Assembly (NCBI GenBank): GCA_905178155.1
Contig: CAJINV010000001.1
Coordinates: 7,609,506 to 7,673,505 of the forward strand
DNA: 64,000 bases
Direction of reading: 5' to 3'
Source: Amoebophrya sp. A120
Lineage: Eukaryota; Sar; Dinophyceae; Syndiniales; Amoebophryaceae
Shown: piece after piece, positions 1 to 12,000 of the stretch
Layout: each line of letters starts with the position of its first letter
Numbering within the stretch: the stretch's first letter is position 1
Made by a program: the position numbers and the translations under genes
Notes under the pieces: model-generated
Database searches by the model: none
Told to the model about the DNA's origin: nothing
What the model saw: only the letters and a program-made list of their open reading frames with translations

Positions 1-2454
1 AGTGTTTATGTCGACGACGGAAGAGATGGCATCGGCAGTGCTGCGTCCGCGAAGGCCGTGCGGCTTGCCAGGGACAACTTCACTGCAATGATGCAAAGTG
101 GGGTTGACTCGGGGGAGTACGTAGCAGCAATTAAGGCAATCGAGCTCGACGCGTGTTTTGAAGACCTGCGGAAGTTGCTCTTGGATTACGAAGAAGAGGC
201 GCACCGCCTCGCATCTGAGGAGTATAATCGAGCTCGAGCCAGCGCCGACCCCCGGCTTTTGCCGCTCACCACAGTCGGAATCGAGCGGCTGGGCAGCGAA
301 CTCAACGCGGAACAGGTGGCGCCTTGGCTCTGGAAATTGCGCGAGCTGCTGACGAAGATTGTCAGTAAAAGCATGCCCCTTCAACGGATCTACTGGGACC
401 CGGAGACAGGAGTTCTGTGCGACTGGCAGCGGCGCGCCCGTTTTTTTGCGGACTACCGTGAGGATGCGCGCGGCCGTGAGCGGTGGCCGGTAGACTTTCC
501 CTACCACCGGCTCGGAAACCTGTATTATCTGTTAGCCAGCGGTGCTATGGGCCCGGTGCTCGATTTCCTCGCGCGCCCGGCGCCCGGGGATTCGGCCGCA
601 GCGGGCTGTAGCGATGCCACGTCCGGCGAGCGCCGCTTTTTGATCGTGAAGCGAGTAGCCGCCGTCTTTACATACCACAGCCTCCGTGTGGACGACGCCG
701 CCTATTTTTCAGAGGAGTATGCCAGTGGAAGCCCGCAGCTCGATATTGATGTGGCAAGCATTTTGACACTCCCATTTCCAGCGATTGGCGTTGCGCTGGC
801 TCGGGGAGACTATAACGCGGTTGAGCTTCTGGAAAAGCTGGGGGCAAGCGTTGCGCCGAAGAGACTCGTTCGTGACGTCGATCCCATGAATGAAGACGAT
901 TTCGTCTATGGATCCGGGCGTGACGTGCGAAATGCGTCCGTATACGGCGTACTGGTGCGGCTACTAAATAGACAGACGAGGCGCGACTGGTTGGCCGCCC
1001 ATGGGCCCGGTCGGGGTAGCACTTTGCTGAAAGCCATGGAGTATATCAGTTCCAAGGACGACGAGATGCGCAGAAAACAAAGAGAAAGCGCCAAGCGACC
1101 GGACGCGCAGACACAGGAGCGGAGTTTGGACAGGGCTGTTATCCAATTAGACGAAAGCGGTTTGATGGAGCTACCACTCAGGGGCCACGACGAAATTTGG
1201 CACAACATGGCGACGGACACCTACTCCCTTGACGGTTTTCTTGCCTATATGGATACATTCAAGCTGGACATCAACAAGCCCGACCCCTCCCACTTCGGGC
1301 GCGGGCACATCATCGGGCACTTCGTGGGCCGCCCCTTAAATTTTCTCCAGCTGATGCGACGGGGCGCGCGCTGCCCTGCTGAGCTGAACGGCACAGAAAG
1401 CCTGCGCGACATTGCGGCGGACAGCCAGAACATCCACCATAGCACTGTCATGACTGGGCGGCTTACGCAATGCTGGGCGCAAGCGCAGCGATTTATCGAC
1501 AGCCACAGGAAAGACCACGCGAAGGATTGCAGTGTGGCGCCGGTAGAGGTGCAGGAAGTTTTGCAAGACAGAATAGCGAAGTTGACAAACGCAGACTTTG
1601 ACCAGCTGAAAGACGCCGAGCCGAAGGCCCGAGTGCTGCCGGACCTTGCCGCAATGCAGCGGTGTCTGCGGTCGCAGCTACAGCGTTTGGTAGGGCGCAG
1701 AGAGATGCTTGGCGACGAACAAAAGAAAGACCCGTTCAGAAGCGGCGAGTTTGGTCTTCAGCTAGTTTACAACTTTTTGCGACTACGACTGTCGTCAGAT
1801 GATCCGGTGAAGCCGATCTTGTGCGCCCTGCTCCAGTCCGGAAATGAATACGGGCTGGGTGCGCAGTCCTGTGACCCGCAGCGAATGATCCTCGCGATTC
1901 TCTTGGGGAGGACGGACGGTCTGGAGAGCTCCGACGCAGAGGATGGAGAAGGCGCAAGAGCGAGGGGCAGCGGCGCCAGAGAGTACGAGGAAGCGCTGGC
2001 CTCGCGATATTTGCAGACTCTGCAGAAGCTGCGGGCGTCCAATAGTCACCAGATCATGCTGGACGCCCAACACCGTCTGGGCCTACTTGAAAGACCGAAA
2101 GATCTGCAAGAAATCTTCGACGCGATAGTGTATGAGTGCGCCGACGTTGAGTACCACAGAAACAACCTCTCCGGCATGTTCGTTACGCAATTGCTCGACG
2201 ACCTCCAGAGGCACTTCCGCGACTCGAACAAGTACACGGTCGTGGATTTCGTGCGGCTCCATCACCTCCCCTGGCCGCTGTTCCGGGCCCTCCGAGACAT
2301 ACAGGGCATCGCGGACATATTTACGGAGCTGTTTCTGGGAGAAGAAATGGCTGCGGCATTCGCGCCGTTTGTTCTGTGTGGCGGCGAAGGCAAAACATCG
2401 GAGCCAGAGCAGGCCGCGTCAAGTAGTGCGAAGCGAGTCAAACGCGAGCAGTGA
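1..2454 (+). CDS. Unknown protein, 5' partial, intronless in window
   Basis: The frame is open from base 1 through a TGA at 2452-2454, so at least 817 residues are visible and the true start lies left of the window. A GTG at 58 is only an internal codon. The protein is hydrophilic with mixed helix-type composition, has no signal peptide or membrane span, and ends in a basic KRVKRE stretch that could be a nuclear localisation signal. A short segment near residue 260 (GVALARGDYNAVELLEKLGA) looks loosely ankyrin-like, but I see no regular repeat. Family not recognised. Codon use and the length of the open frame make it a confident gene. It is unusual here in showing no intron over 2.4 kb. Confidence 0.8.
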   Translation, partial: SVYVDDGRDGIGSAASAKAVRLARDNFTAMMQSGVDSGEYVAAIKAIELDACFEDLRKLLLDYEEEAHRLASEEYNRARASADPRLLPLTTVGIERLGSELNAEQVAPWLWKLRELLTKIVSKSMPLQRIYWDPETGVLCDWQRRARFFADYREDARGRERWPVDFPYHRLGNLYYLLASGAMGPVLDFLARPAPGDSAAAGCSDATSGERRFLIVKRVAAVFTYHSLRVDDAAYFSEEYASGSPQLDIDVASILTLPFPAIGVALARGDYNAVELLEKLGASVAPKRLVRDVDPMNEDDFVYGSGRDVRNASVYGVLVRLLNRQTRRDWLAAHGPGRGSTLLKAMEYISSKDDEMRRKQRESAKRPDAQTQERSLDRAVIQLDESGLMELPLRGHDEIWHNMATDTYSLDGFLAYMDTFKLDINKPDPSHFGRGHIIGHFVGRPLNFLQLMRRGARCPAELNGTESLRDIAADSQNIHHSTVMTGRLTQCWAQAQRFIDSHRKDHAKDCSVAPVEVQEVLQDRIAKLTNADFDQLKDAEPKARVLPDLAAMQRCLRSQLQRLVGRREMLGDEQKKDPFRSGEFGLQLVYNFLRLRLSSDDPVKPILCALLQSGNEYGLGAQSCDPQRMILAILLGRTDGLESSDAEDGEGARARGSGAREYEEALASRYLQTLQKLRASNSHQIMLDAQHRLGLLERPKDLQEIFDAIVYECADVEYHRNNLSGMFVTQLLDDLQRHFRDSNKYTVVDFVRLHHLPWPLFRALRDIQGIADIFTELFLGEEMAAAFAPFVLCGGEGKTSEPEQAASSSAKRVKREQ

Positions 2455-3344
2455 GACTTCTGCTTTTTTCGAGACAAAAGACGCACGCTATCGCCTGAAA
2501 GTCAGTAGTTTAGTATAGCTGTTTCAACATCATCCCTATTCCAGAAAGCAGAACAAGGCACAGCTGTCGAAAAGAACAGATTGAAAACCGAGTCGGATTG
2601 TGGAACTCCTCGAGCTGTTGCACAAGGTATTGAGGAAGAGGAAGTCAAAACGTGTTGCACTCTTCGTATCGTGAGGCACCTTTCACAGAGCTAAGGCGCG
2701 CTAGAGAAGGTTTTTGTGTTCGACTTGCTATTCTTTAGTCTGCATTGTCATTTCACCCTGCTGATTTATGCATGGATATGTTTGTTGTAATTCGCTTTTC
2801 TCGCAACTGCAGACTCATTTAAAGAGACGACGACGAAGTGATCTACTGCCAGCGTCATACCAGAAAACAGATGTCTAAATCAAGGTTGTGATCGACGTTG
2901 GAGTGTGTCAAAATGGCAAAGAAGCAACTCTAGTCATGACGAAAAAAGCTTTCACGAATCATGTCCATCTCGACTTTGAAGAATAGCATCAATCGATCTT
3001 CCAACATCTCATCTCTACGTGTAGACTTGAGGCTAAAAATAAGGATCGAACATTTTTTCACCATTTGACTATTCGTATCGCATCTCGATATCGATCGCAA
3101 AAGGCGTGCTTCACCCTGACAAAAAATTATTTTGCTGCAGGACCCTGGTTTAGTGAAGTGTTTCACTCATTGATAATATAACCATACAGGCGAGAAAAAC
3201 ATCAAAGTGCTTGACTCTAGTTAGTTCCTGGATCTAATTATATGTATATCTGAAGTAGTCGCTCGCGGCATTAAGAAATCTCGTAGCAGAAGCAGAGGAA
3301 TCAAAGTTCCCTTTCGTCTCTTTACAAAAACCCAAACCACCAAA
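2455..3344. other. Intergenic, no gene seen
   Basis: About 890 bases, AT-richer than the flanking genes. Only short unsupported open frames occur. It should contain the 3' UTR of the upstream gene and the promoter and 5' UTR of SKP1, but I see no recognisable element. Confidence 0.5.
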
Positions 3345-4723
3345 ATGGCTGACGGAAACGTGAAACTGAAGTCCAGCCAGGGCGACGTCTTCGTCGTCGA
3401 GCGGGAGGTTGTATCAAATGCAAAAATGTCTGGGTCTGGAAGCTTGTGATGCTCAAAGTGAATGGTAGACGGACTGCAATACGCAGCTATGCATGACAAA
3501 TTTTTTGGCTCTCATGTCTTACGTATTCCGCATGACAAACTGCGTTTTTGCATGACAGATAAGAGGGCCTTTTCGTGCCTATGCAACACAGATTCTCGAG
3601 TCATGCCAGACACGCATGACAAACCTGCATTCTTCCAGACCCAGACATTTTTACACTTGATAGGTTGCGGTTATGTCCAACCTGCTGAAGAACATGATTG
3701 ACGACTGCGCCCCGGATGAGGAAATCCCGCTCCCGAACGTCAAGTCCACGATCTTGCAGAAGGTATCACTGGTTGCGGCTAATGCGTGCTTTTTTTGCAT
3801 GATAGTACAGTATGTAAATTGCATGATGCGCCGCATCGTTGCCAGTGCACACATTTTACTGCAAAGACTACATCGTGAAGCGAAATACATAAAGTAAAAG
3901 TCGAAAATATGCGCTTTTCTATACAGGTGATCGACTACTGCAAGCACCACCGGGACTATGGAGAGAAAAAAGTTTGTCACAGTCACTAACTTGCAGGCTT
4001 TGCATTACAAATTTTCTCAGCATCACAAACTTTCCTTGTATTGCAGAAACACTAGGGAAATACCTAATGAAGTTTGGCTGTGATGCATTTTTACGCATGA
4101 CAAACAATTTAGTATTGCAAAAATGCGCATGAGTGATCGTGACGAACTTTTTTTCTTTGATAGGGACGAGTCTCCGGAGGAGATCCAGAAGCCGTTGAAG
4201 TCGCACATTTTGACGGAGTGCGGCGTGTTATCAATTGCAAAAATGTCTGGGTCTGGGAGATGGCGAGATTTGTCATGCTTGTCTGGCATCACTCTGAACT
4301 CTGTGTTGCATGGCCGTGAAGAGCTCTTCCTCCCTGTCATGCAAAAACGCAGTTTCTCATGCGGAGTACGCAACTCAGAGCCATGGAAAAAACTTGTCAT
4401 GCTTGGCAGCGCATTATAGTCAGTTCACTATTCCCTTTCTTGCATCACAAGTTTCCAGACCCAGACATTTTTGCAGTTGATACGTGTCGGAGTGGGACAA
4501 CAACTTTGTGACGATCGAGCAGGAGGTGCTGTTCGAGCTCATTTTGGCGGCCAACTACATGGACATCAAGTGTCTGCTGGACCTCACCTGCGCCAAGGTC
4601 GCGTCTATGATCAAGGGAAAGACCCCGGAAGAGATTCGTCAGCAGTTCAACATCGCCAACGATTTCACGCCGGAGGAGGAAGCCCAGGTCCGGGAAGAAA
4701 ACAAATGGTGTGAGGACGCGTAA
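3345..4723 (+). CDS. SKP1: SKP1, SCF ubiquitin-ligase adaptor
   Basis: Five exons give a 162-residue protein, the usual SKP1 length: 3345-3407, 3664-3762, 3927-3956, 4168-4228 and 4488-4723. The N-terminal BTB/POZ-like fold reads [11 protein letters not shown], then [11 protein letters not shown] and [20 protein letters not shown]. The C-terminal F-box-binding region contains [34 protein letters not shown] and [19 protein letters not shown], all diagnostic of SKP1. It bridges cullin-1 and F-box proteins. Intron 2 (3763-3926) is an ordinary GT-AG intron. The other three interruptions are inverted-repeat elements (3412-3662, 3957-4162, 4229-4482), each framed by a duplicated 5-mer. Conservation of SKP1 fixes the joined frame independently of any splice rule, so this gene is the best proof that the elements are removed exactly. 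Confidence 0.95.
3412..3662. mobile_element. Introner-like element, family A (SKP1 intron 1)
   Basis: 251 bp. The left end TATCAAATGCAAAAATGTCT is mirrored by the right end, which closes with ACACTTGATA; the inverted arms continue through GGGTCTGGAAG. It is flanked by GGTTG at 3407-3411 and 3663-3667. This is the only one of 15 elements whose duplication allows a frame-preserving GT-AG intron (G^GTTG ... ATAG^GTTG). Its interior matches other family A copies in the reverse orientation. Confidence 0.9.
3957..4162. mobile_element. Introner-like element, family E (SKP1 intron 3)
   Basis: 206 bp. Left arm TATGGAGAGAAAAAAGTTTG and continuing, right arm ending CTTTTTTTCTTTGATA; the arms pair over about 31 bp with few mismatches. 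The flanking duplication is GGGAC (3952-3956 and 4163-4167). Removal of the element plus one copy joins HHRD to ESPEE in the expected SKP1 frame. No GT-AG pair is possible at any phase of the duplication. Confidence 0.85.
4229..4482. mobile_element. Introner-like element, family A (SKP1 intron 4)
   Basis: 254 bp with arms TATCAATTGCAAAAATGTCT and, at the right, ...TTTTTGCAGTTGATA. The duplication is CGTGT (4224-4228 and 4483-4487). The interior runs in the orientation opposite to the copy at 3412. It lies only 66 bp after the preceding element. The ends allow GT-AC but not GT-AG. Confidence 0.9.
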
Positions 4724-5711
4724 GCAGTATTTCGTCGTCTCGTCGCGGCATCACGACTAGCGGATTTGGATTTAATCAAGAATATTGGACGAGCAAGATG
4801 TTCGTTGTACTACTACCGACGAGGAAAACGTCGCAGGTGATCGTCGATGTTTAGTCCCGCCGTTGTTGTGAAAATTGATGACTAGTGGTGTCAAATTTCG
4901 CAAGCAGGGAGGCACTAGAAAAGCATCTAGATGATCTTCTATCTTGTTTTCAAAAAGAGCTTTATTACTTCACCGAGTTGATTGTACCCACTAGCGATTG
5001 TCAATCTCGTATTTCGAGAGACTACAGCAATTCCATTTTCCCGGATGGTCTTGCCAGAGAACTTCTTTCCACAGCGACCGCGACCCATGATCTCTTGTCC
5101 TACGAGAAGCGCAATTCCCGCCTCTACTCACTTCCCAAAAAACGATCTTCATCAAGCGACCGCACTACGCTACCATGGGAAGCTGCGTTTATCAATGACG
5201 ATATGCTAATCAAGTATCTATAAATTTACGTTGGGTCTCACTCGACAGCACGATGCCAGAGAATGCTTCGACGACATGTTAGCGGGAGTCCGCGTTCTAC
5301 AGCGCTGTTGTGGTGTTCGACATGTTACTGACTAGTACTCGCACGAAGTCGTGATCGTTTCAGTAAAGTTCTGGACTTGATTTCGTTCGTTTATCGCTGT
5401 CGTAGAGAGAAATCGGGAATGCGAGGCATGATACCCCCTTTCGAGACATGTACAAATTGCATAGAGTGTTTAAAACCGAGTGAAACGATAAAGCATATAT
5501 CGGAGTTTCGAACCAGAACTGTCTATCGCGAACATCGTGTTGGAGTTTATCAGAGAGACGGAAAAGTTCGTGACGTACTACTTGCATCTCGCTTCGGAAA
5601 AATGGTACTAGAAATAGATACGAAGCATTCGCTAGTAGGTTCGTTTTGTCCGTGTCGAGTATTGAAGCAGAAGCTCCTTGACCACCACTTGGCGGATTTT
5701 GTGCGAAAAAA
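4724..5711. other. Intergenic, no supported gene
   Basis: 988 bases. Two open frames of about 112 codons (4885-5223 and 5377-5715) have no recognisable features and irregular composition, so I treat them as chance frames or leader sequence of the next gene. Confidence 0.5.
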
Positions 5712-8085
5712 ATGACGTCCGCGTCTACCCGGAGCGCGACGAGGAGCCATAAGAGCAGCATCAACGCTGCCAGGCAGTTGCTCGCCGACGCAGGTATCTA
5801 AGGACCTTTCCTAATTTTCGGTTGTACACGAGGCAGTGCCTGTGCCTCATAAGCATTGTTTGTGGGGTAGAGGTCCTTTCCTTGGTCGTCTATGATTTTG
5901 ATTCAAATCAGAGGACAACTTCGCTGACAAATCCTCACTTCACAGAAGCAGCATTCAACCCGCATGCGGACGAGCATATCAGCGTCGCTAGTTCCACACC
6001 GTCAGGATCGCGAAAGCCGAGTAAAGGCACCCTGTCGAGCACAAGTAGAGTCTCAAAATTCTTCGACGATGAGGGCGTCACGTTCAGAAATGGTAAGATC
6101 AGTCGTGGGTTTCGGTCTGGCTTTAATTCTTCCTCGCGATGAATGTGTTTTTTTTGTGTGCGAGAATCGTATCAATTAGTGATTCTGGAATCAAAATTCC
6201 CCACACCATGACCAAGGTATTGCCGGAGAGCACTACGAGATGGGCGCTGCGCTCGTAGACTGCTCCTCCACGAGCAAGACAGAGGACGCCCACTGGTCTT
6301 CAGCAGAGGAGGAAGGGGAGCAGTGGTGCATCTACGACCTCGGCGAGCGAACCGTACTGACGGAGCTCAACTTCAAGTTCGCAGGAGGCGGCTGCATGCC
6401 ACAGGTAAGTACTAATTTTTTGCCGATTTGTCGTGGTGTTTCATGTGCGTCGCTGGTGCAAGGCGATGAATAATTACTACCGGGAATAAATGGTGGAGTG
6501 TAACAAGTGTTGCAGCTGTACCGAAATAACGAAATACCAAATCCTGCTTCTACAGTGCGTCGCGATCTCCTACTGCACTGCGAGTAGCTTGAAAGAAGCG
6601 AAGACTGCAACTTTCATCTCCGTGAAGCGGTCCTTCGTGCCACAAGACTGTATTTTTCTTTTTCTCTCTGTTTGGCTTTGTCAGGAAGATGTGCGGAAAC
6701 TCAGTGTCTCGCCCTGAATTTTCGGATTTCTGTTGTCTGTGCAGTCAGAGAATTCAAACTTTATGCAAAACCACCAGCAACGAAGCTCCATATGGGCTTC
6801 CGGTGCGAGGATGCAGCAAGGTTCTGGAAAGTTTCTTACCCAATAAATTGGGGCGGGGAGAAGACTGTGGTTGCTGACATGCAGTTTATCGCGGAAGACG
6901 TCGGCAGCCGAAAACTCTGTAAGATTCTTTTCGATGGGTTTAGTTCTGATGCACGAGCAGTCTGTGGAATTTTTTTTGTCCTGCGTGACTTTTGTTCAGA
7001 GATGAATTTTTCACACAACGCTCTCAAAGGTAACGGCCTGAAGCAAATGTCGCTCGAGCACTCGTCCCAACTTGGGCGATTGTGCAACATCTTCAACGAA
7101 ACAGCAACCTTGAATATTACAGTGAAAAATGCCCCCCACCCCTGAAATTGCATAAAATTTGTGATGCGAAGTTTCCAAATGAAAATTTTTTGTCATGCAT
7201 GAAAGGAGTATGAGTCTTTGTCTTTCGGATGCAGAGTCTAGGCGTGTATCGCATCGCTTGCATGACAAGCGCCACTCTTGCTGGCGTCTTTTGCAATGCA
7301 AATTTTTGCTAGTATTCACGATCGGAAATCTGTGATGCTGATAGATGCAAGAGGGCGAGTGTTTCATTTGGAAAGGTTTGCAATACAAATGCTCCCAAGT
7401 TCGGGGGTGGGGGCATTTTTCACTTTGATATTGAACGACGCGCAAAAGGAAGTCCGTGCGATTGCACGAAAACACAACATCCCGCTTGGGGACGCAGAGA
7501 CACTGCGGGTGAAATTTGAAAAATACGACGCGGACGGAAGTGGTACTTAAAATCAAGTATAGAAACGCGTGATCAAGATGAAGAAGATTTGCAGTTGGTT
7601 CGTGAACACTGATATTTTTAGCGTGCCTACTTCGAAATAAAACTTCTAAAACCCGATGCAGGTCAAATCAGCAAGGACGAGTTTTCCTGCATTCTGCGTG
7701 AGCTCATCCGCGTGAAGAACGTCAGCGACATTCCGCAGGAGCGCTTCAACCACTACTGGCGCGAGGTTGATCTCGACCACTCGGGAGAAATTAGTTTTGA
7801 GGAGTTTTTAGTCTGGTATAAGCCCCATTTATTATTATTTTGTTTCTTCATCTTCATTAACATTATCCGAGACGAAGCAAAGCCTAAGCATGCATCTGGA
7901 GTGGTCTTGTCGGTATGTCTCCAGGCGCGCGTAGCAACCATTAAAACCGAAACACAAAAATCAGGTACACCAACATTGTGAAGACCGGTAGTTTGAACCC
8001 GAAGTCTTTCTACGCGACCTTCGGCGGCAACCGGTTGAAAGTTTTGGCGGAAGAAACCGAACGTCCCAGAATGCCCAGCAAATGA
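5712..8085 (+). CDS. Discoidin-like plus EF-hand protein
   Basis: Nine exons fit one frame: 5712-5793, 5946-6092, 6217-6404, 6516-6583, 6749-6918, 7030-7114, 7436-7542, 7662-7815, 7965-8085. All junctions are GT-AG except the element at 7115-7430. The product is 373 residues. Residues about 75-220 resemble an F5/8C (discoidin) fold (HWSSAEEEGEQWCIYDLGER, then EFKLYAKPPATKLHMGF). Two EF-hand loops follow: DADGSGQISKDE (about 277) and DLDHSGEISFEE (about 319), with Asp/Glu at the calcium-coordinating positions. There is no signal peptide, so a cytosolic calcium-responsive role is likely but inferred. The 6583/6749 junction uses the second of two nearby AGs; the first breaks the frame. Confidence 0.8.
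7115..7430. mobile_element. Introner-like element, family B
   Basis: 316 bp with a left arm TATTACAGTGAAAAATGCCC and a right arm ending GGGGGCATTTTTCACTTTGATA-like (last 10 bases CACTTTGATA). The duplication is TTGAA (7110-7114 and 7431-7435). Removal joins ATL to NDAQ in frame. Neither GT nor AG is available at the ends. Confidence 0.85.
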
Positions 8086-9004
8086 AATTGATACAAAATT
8101 GAAATTCAAAACGAAAGTACGATGAAATCGTGTACAAAATGAAGCACACTATGCGCATGTGTGTCTATTAACAAACTACCAGAGCACTTGTTTCCAAAGA
8201 TACTGAAATTGGGGATGTCGACGAATTTACGTCCTGTAGTCCTTAAAGGTGAATTAGAGAGTAAAAAGCACTAAAAAACACGGGTTCATCGCGTGTTTTG
8301 CCGCTTGCCAGAAAACTGTAACCAGTAAAGAAGCGGATGCAGAAATGCACCTACAGACCAGCTCCTTTCTTGATTCTTGTAACAAAAGCACAATCCGACT
8401 TGCGAAGCAGTAGCAGATCTTGACAAGTTTTGATCGACTTAAAAGACCTGGATCGAGAGTATCAGGCACAAGCAAAAGGCACGGCTCCATCGCCGCGCCG
8501 AAAATTTCCCTTTCATTGTTACCGTGTAAAAAGCTTGAGATCCATCGAAGCTCGTACAACTACTTAATTCGTTCGCTTTACCCTTTTTGAATGGTTTTTC
8601 TCCGGGCAGAAGCCAAGGTGTTCCGCGTACCGCAGGAGGTCATTTTGTTCCTTGGCTTGATCGCTTGCGTGCCTGGAAGGATCGCGATCCATCGGTCAGG
8701 ACCTATTTTTCGGATGCGGATCTTCATCTTTTTGTCGATCAGTTTTCTATCATGGATGCGAACTAATGAACAATGATGGAGTTGGGAACCAGCACACTGA
8801 GTTGTACCCGTGCGTGTTTGCTTTATTTTATTCGGTCACCCAGAAAATACAAATAGAAATACTTTACACATCAATTATGGGTCGTCGAAGATGCATCGAG
8901 TCTTAGCGGTGTGGCTGGCAAAGGTTCTTCGGCTTTGTTGCCTGTATTTCCTCGGTATAACTATGATCGGTGCGCCTACGACGCCGACCGCATTCTGAAA
9001 GACC
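8086..9004. other. Intergenic, no gene seen
   Basis: About 920 bases with short unsupported frames on both strands. It probably holds the 3' UTR of the EF-hand gene and the leader of the next gene. Confidence 0.5.
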
Positions 9005-12000
9005 ATGTCGGCCAGTGTTGTTTCGTTTCTCCTCTGGTGCCAGTTTCTCGTCGGGGGCACGCTTGCAGACCAGGATGCCGCCCTCCGAGAGTGGCACGGG
9101 GTGGACAACAACCCGGAGGTGCAGTTTCGCATGGGCTTTGCCCTTTGCAACGCACGGGAACTGGGCATCCTCGCGCCGCTGAAAACTACCACCCCTGTTG
9201 TGATCATACGGTCGGCAGCCGAAGTGGCGGAAATTTCCACCGAGGAATTAATGGGCGGGCATACAACTGATAAAAATGGCTCCGAGGGACAGGGAGTGGC
9301 CGCCAGCGAGGAGAGGAAGGAAGAGCTGCTCTTCGAGAACGACGGAATACAGGCCGACGTGAATGCAAACGGGGCGCTGCAGGTCCTTTCTGGACAACAG
9401 CAGCCAGATACAAGAACCGACGGTATTAAAAATGCTTCAGGACAACAAGAACAAGCTGGCGATGCAAAACTCCCCTCACCGACCACTTCTGCGGTAGATC
9501 CGACACTCTTCTCTCCGGAGTCCGCGGACAGTTGGTATGACCTGCTCAAACGTTACAATCTCAAACGTTACAATAGAGTCTGAGATTTGTCTTGCATGAT
9601 CAACATGACAGACTCGGACAGCATTCCACTTTCTGCAATACAAATTTCGCCAGATTGTAGTGCGGATTGGGACTCCAGAACTTGTCATGCGCAATCCTGT
9701 GGGAGTAGGGTAGATCATGCACTTCTTGCAACACAAATTCCAGATTCTATTGTAACGTTTGAGATTGTAACACCTGAGCAGGTTATAGTTGGTTCCAGAC
9801 TTTTCTGGACCGTCGCATCTCCTTGCGCGACCCCGTGACCGGCGAGGAACGGTGGGACGTGCCCGCGGCGACGCTCCTTTTGGAGCAGGTGGATTCGCTC
9901 ATTGCGGAGGACTATCAAATGTAAAAATGTCTGGGTCTGGAAGAATGCATGTTTGTCATGCTTGTCTGGCATGACTCTTAAATCTGTCATGGACGATACC
10001 CAAGAGCCCTATTTTTCTGTGATGCAGAAACGCAGTTTGTCATGCAGAATAGGCAACACCTAGAAGCTCAGAAACTTGTCATGTTGAGCCAGCACTTGTG
10101 GCCTCATCATGAGACGCCACCCAGCATCACAAGTTTCCAGACCCAGACATTTTTACATTTGATAAGGACGAGGGCGTCGCCAAAGTCATGTACTACGCGC
10201 TGGAAACGTGCCCGGGGGTCTTGTATCAAGTGCAAAAATGTCTGGGTCTGGAAGGATGTAACTTGTGATGCGAGTTTTAGAACACACAAAAATCTCTGAT
10301 GCATAGGCAGCAAAAGCTGCTCGCTTTCTGTCACCAAAATGAGGGATTTGTCATGCGGATTCAGCATTGCGGAAGCTTGTTGAAACCTGTGATGCTAGAG
10401 CTTCCATGCCAGACCTTCTGTGTCATGCAGAAACAGCATGACTCTTCCAGACCCAGACATTTTTACATTTCATGTCTTGTTTGAACTCTTGAACCTCTAC
10501 ATCGTCTTGCACCAGCACGAAGACAGCTACACCGCACGACAAATCGGCCTCGTGGCGCGTTTCTTTCGAAAACGATTCAAGTTTTTCGCGAACATCTACA
10601 AGATGACCACGCACCAGCGGACCTTGCGAATTTTGGCGGACGAGAACAATCGGAGACTTTTACCACTGCGGGTCCCAGAAGCTCTGGCCGGACCAGACGC
10701 CAGTGCGGACGCGAGGCACGACTGGTTTCGAGTAGAAGTTGCGTGTAGGAAAGAAGTGCTACGCAAAACGCTCGAATTGGACGCAAAGAAGTATCATGAC
10801 GGCGTAGTGGTTGATGGCGCATCGACGACTTCAACATCTTCATCAAGCCAAAAATCTTCACCCGGGAGAACAACGGAGAGTTCCGAGCTATCCGCCTGGA
10901 AAGCTTTTGACCTCGACGACATTCCGCTTGCTCTCGTTGCCGACGTTCTCCCGGCTTTGTTGCACCCGTCTTGCGTGTGTCGCGAGGTGAGAAAAAACAA
11001 GTGCAGAGCCGCAATGAACAGCGACGGTTGCGACCAGTTGGGCGAGATTCTCGGGGTGGAGCCTTTCTGCTTTCTAGCGCACCTGTATGCCCATTTCAAG
11101 GAGCAAATGAGGCGGGACGACGAGCTTTTCTACACGGAAGCTTCCTCCTCTACCTCGTCCTACAAGCCTATCCTGAGTAAAAACGTACCCACCCCAGAGT
11201 TGTCATGCAGATTTGCGATGACAGGAAGACTTGTAATGCGCATCTCCATGAGCATGAGAGGCATACCAGTCGTGTTTTGAAATTTGTGATGCTGTGAACA
11301 GGATGAGCAGATGAATCTGTGCTGCGGTTTTCCTTGCTAACATGCACTACACTGCGGAGCGCAACTTGTCATGCGTGACTCACAAAACTCCTAGGTTTGT
11401 GTTGCAAAGCCCCCAACTTGACTCTGGTGTGGGGACGTTTTTACTCAGGATAAAGCCCTTCACCGTGACCCCCGAGGACAAGCGGTTTCTGTTCTTCGGA
11501 TATCAAAGTGAAAAAAGCCCCCACCCCATATCGAAAACGGAAGATGCGCGAATTTGTGATGCTGTATTTGAGTACACAAATCGACTTGTATTGCTAGAAG
11601 GCCAAGAGACGAAGCTGCGCCCTAAATTGCAGGCAATCTGTCATGCTGATTCCCACTTCCAGCTGCCTCCTGTCATCCTGGAGCTGCAAGGCTTTCCCAC
11701 GCTAGACAGCACTACAGTCCGCATCTTTTGCCTTCTAGCATCACAAAGCTGATTTGTGACCACAAATCTGCATCACAGATTTCCGTTTTGATATGGGGAG
11801 GGGGCATTTTTCATTGTAATATCGGAAAGCAATTTTTCCTTTGGCAGGACGACGTTGAGGAGCGTCGGATCGAGAGCATCACTGAGTCACAGAGGATCGC
11901 AGCGCCGACAGAACTACACCCTTTTGTGGAGGAACTTGGCACGACTTCTACGGCAGCAGCCTCTGGCGCGCTAAGTGTCTCAAGAATAAGCAGTGTAACT

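Noticed and set aside
3421-3660. Repeated CATGACAA-type words suggesting a CRISPR-like or satellite array
   Set aside because: Spacing is irregular, copies are in both directions, and they sit inside inverted-repeat elements within SKP1.
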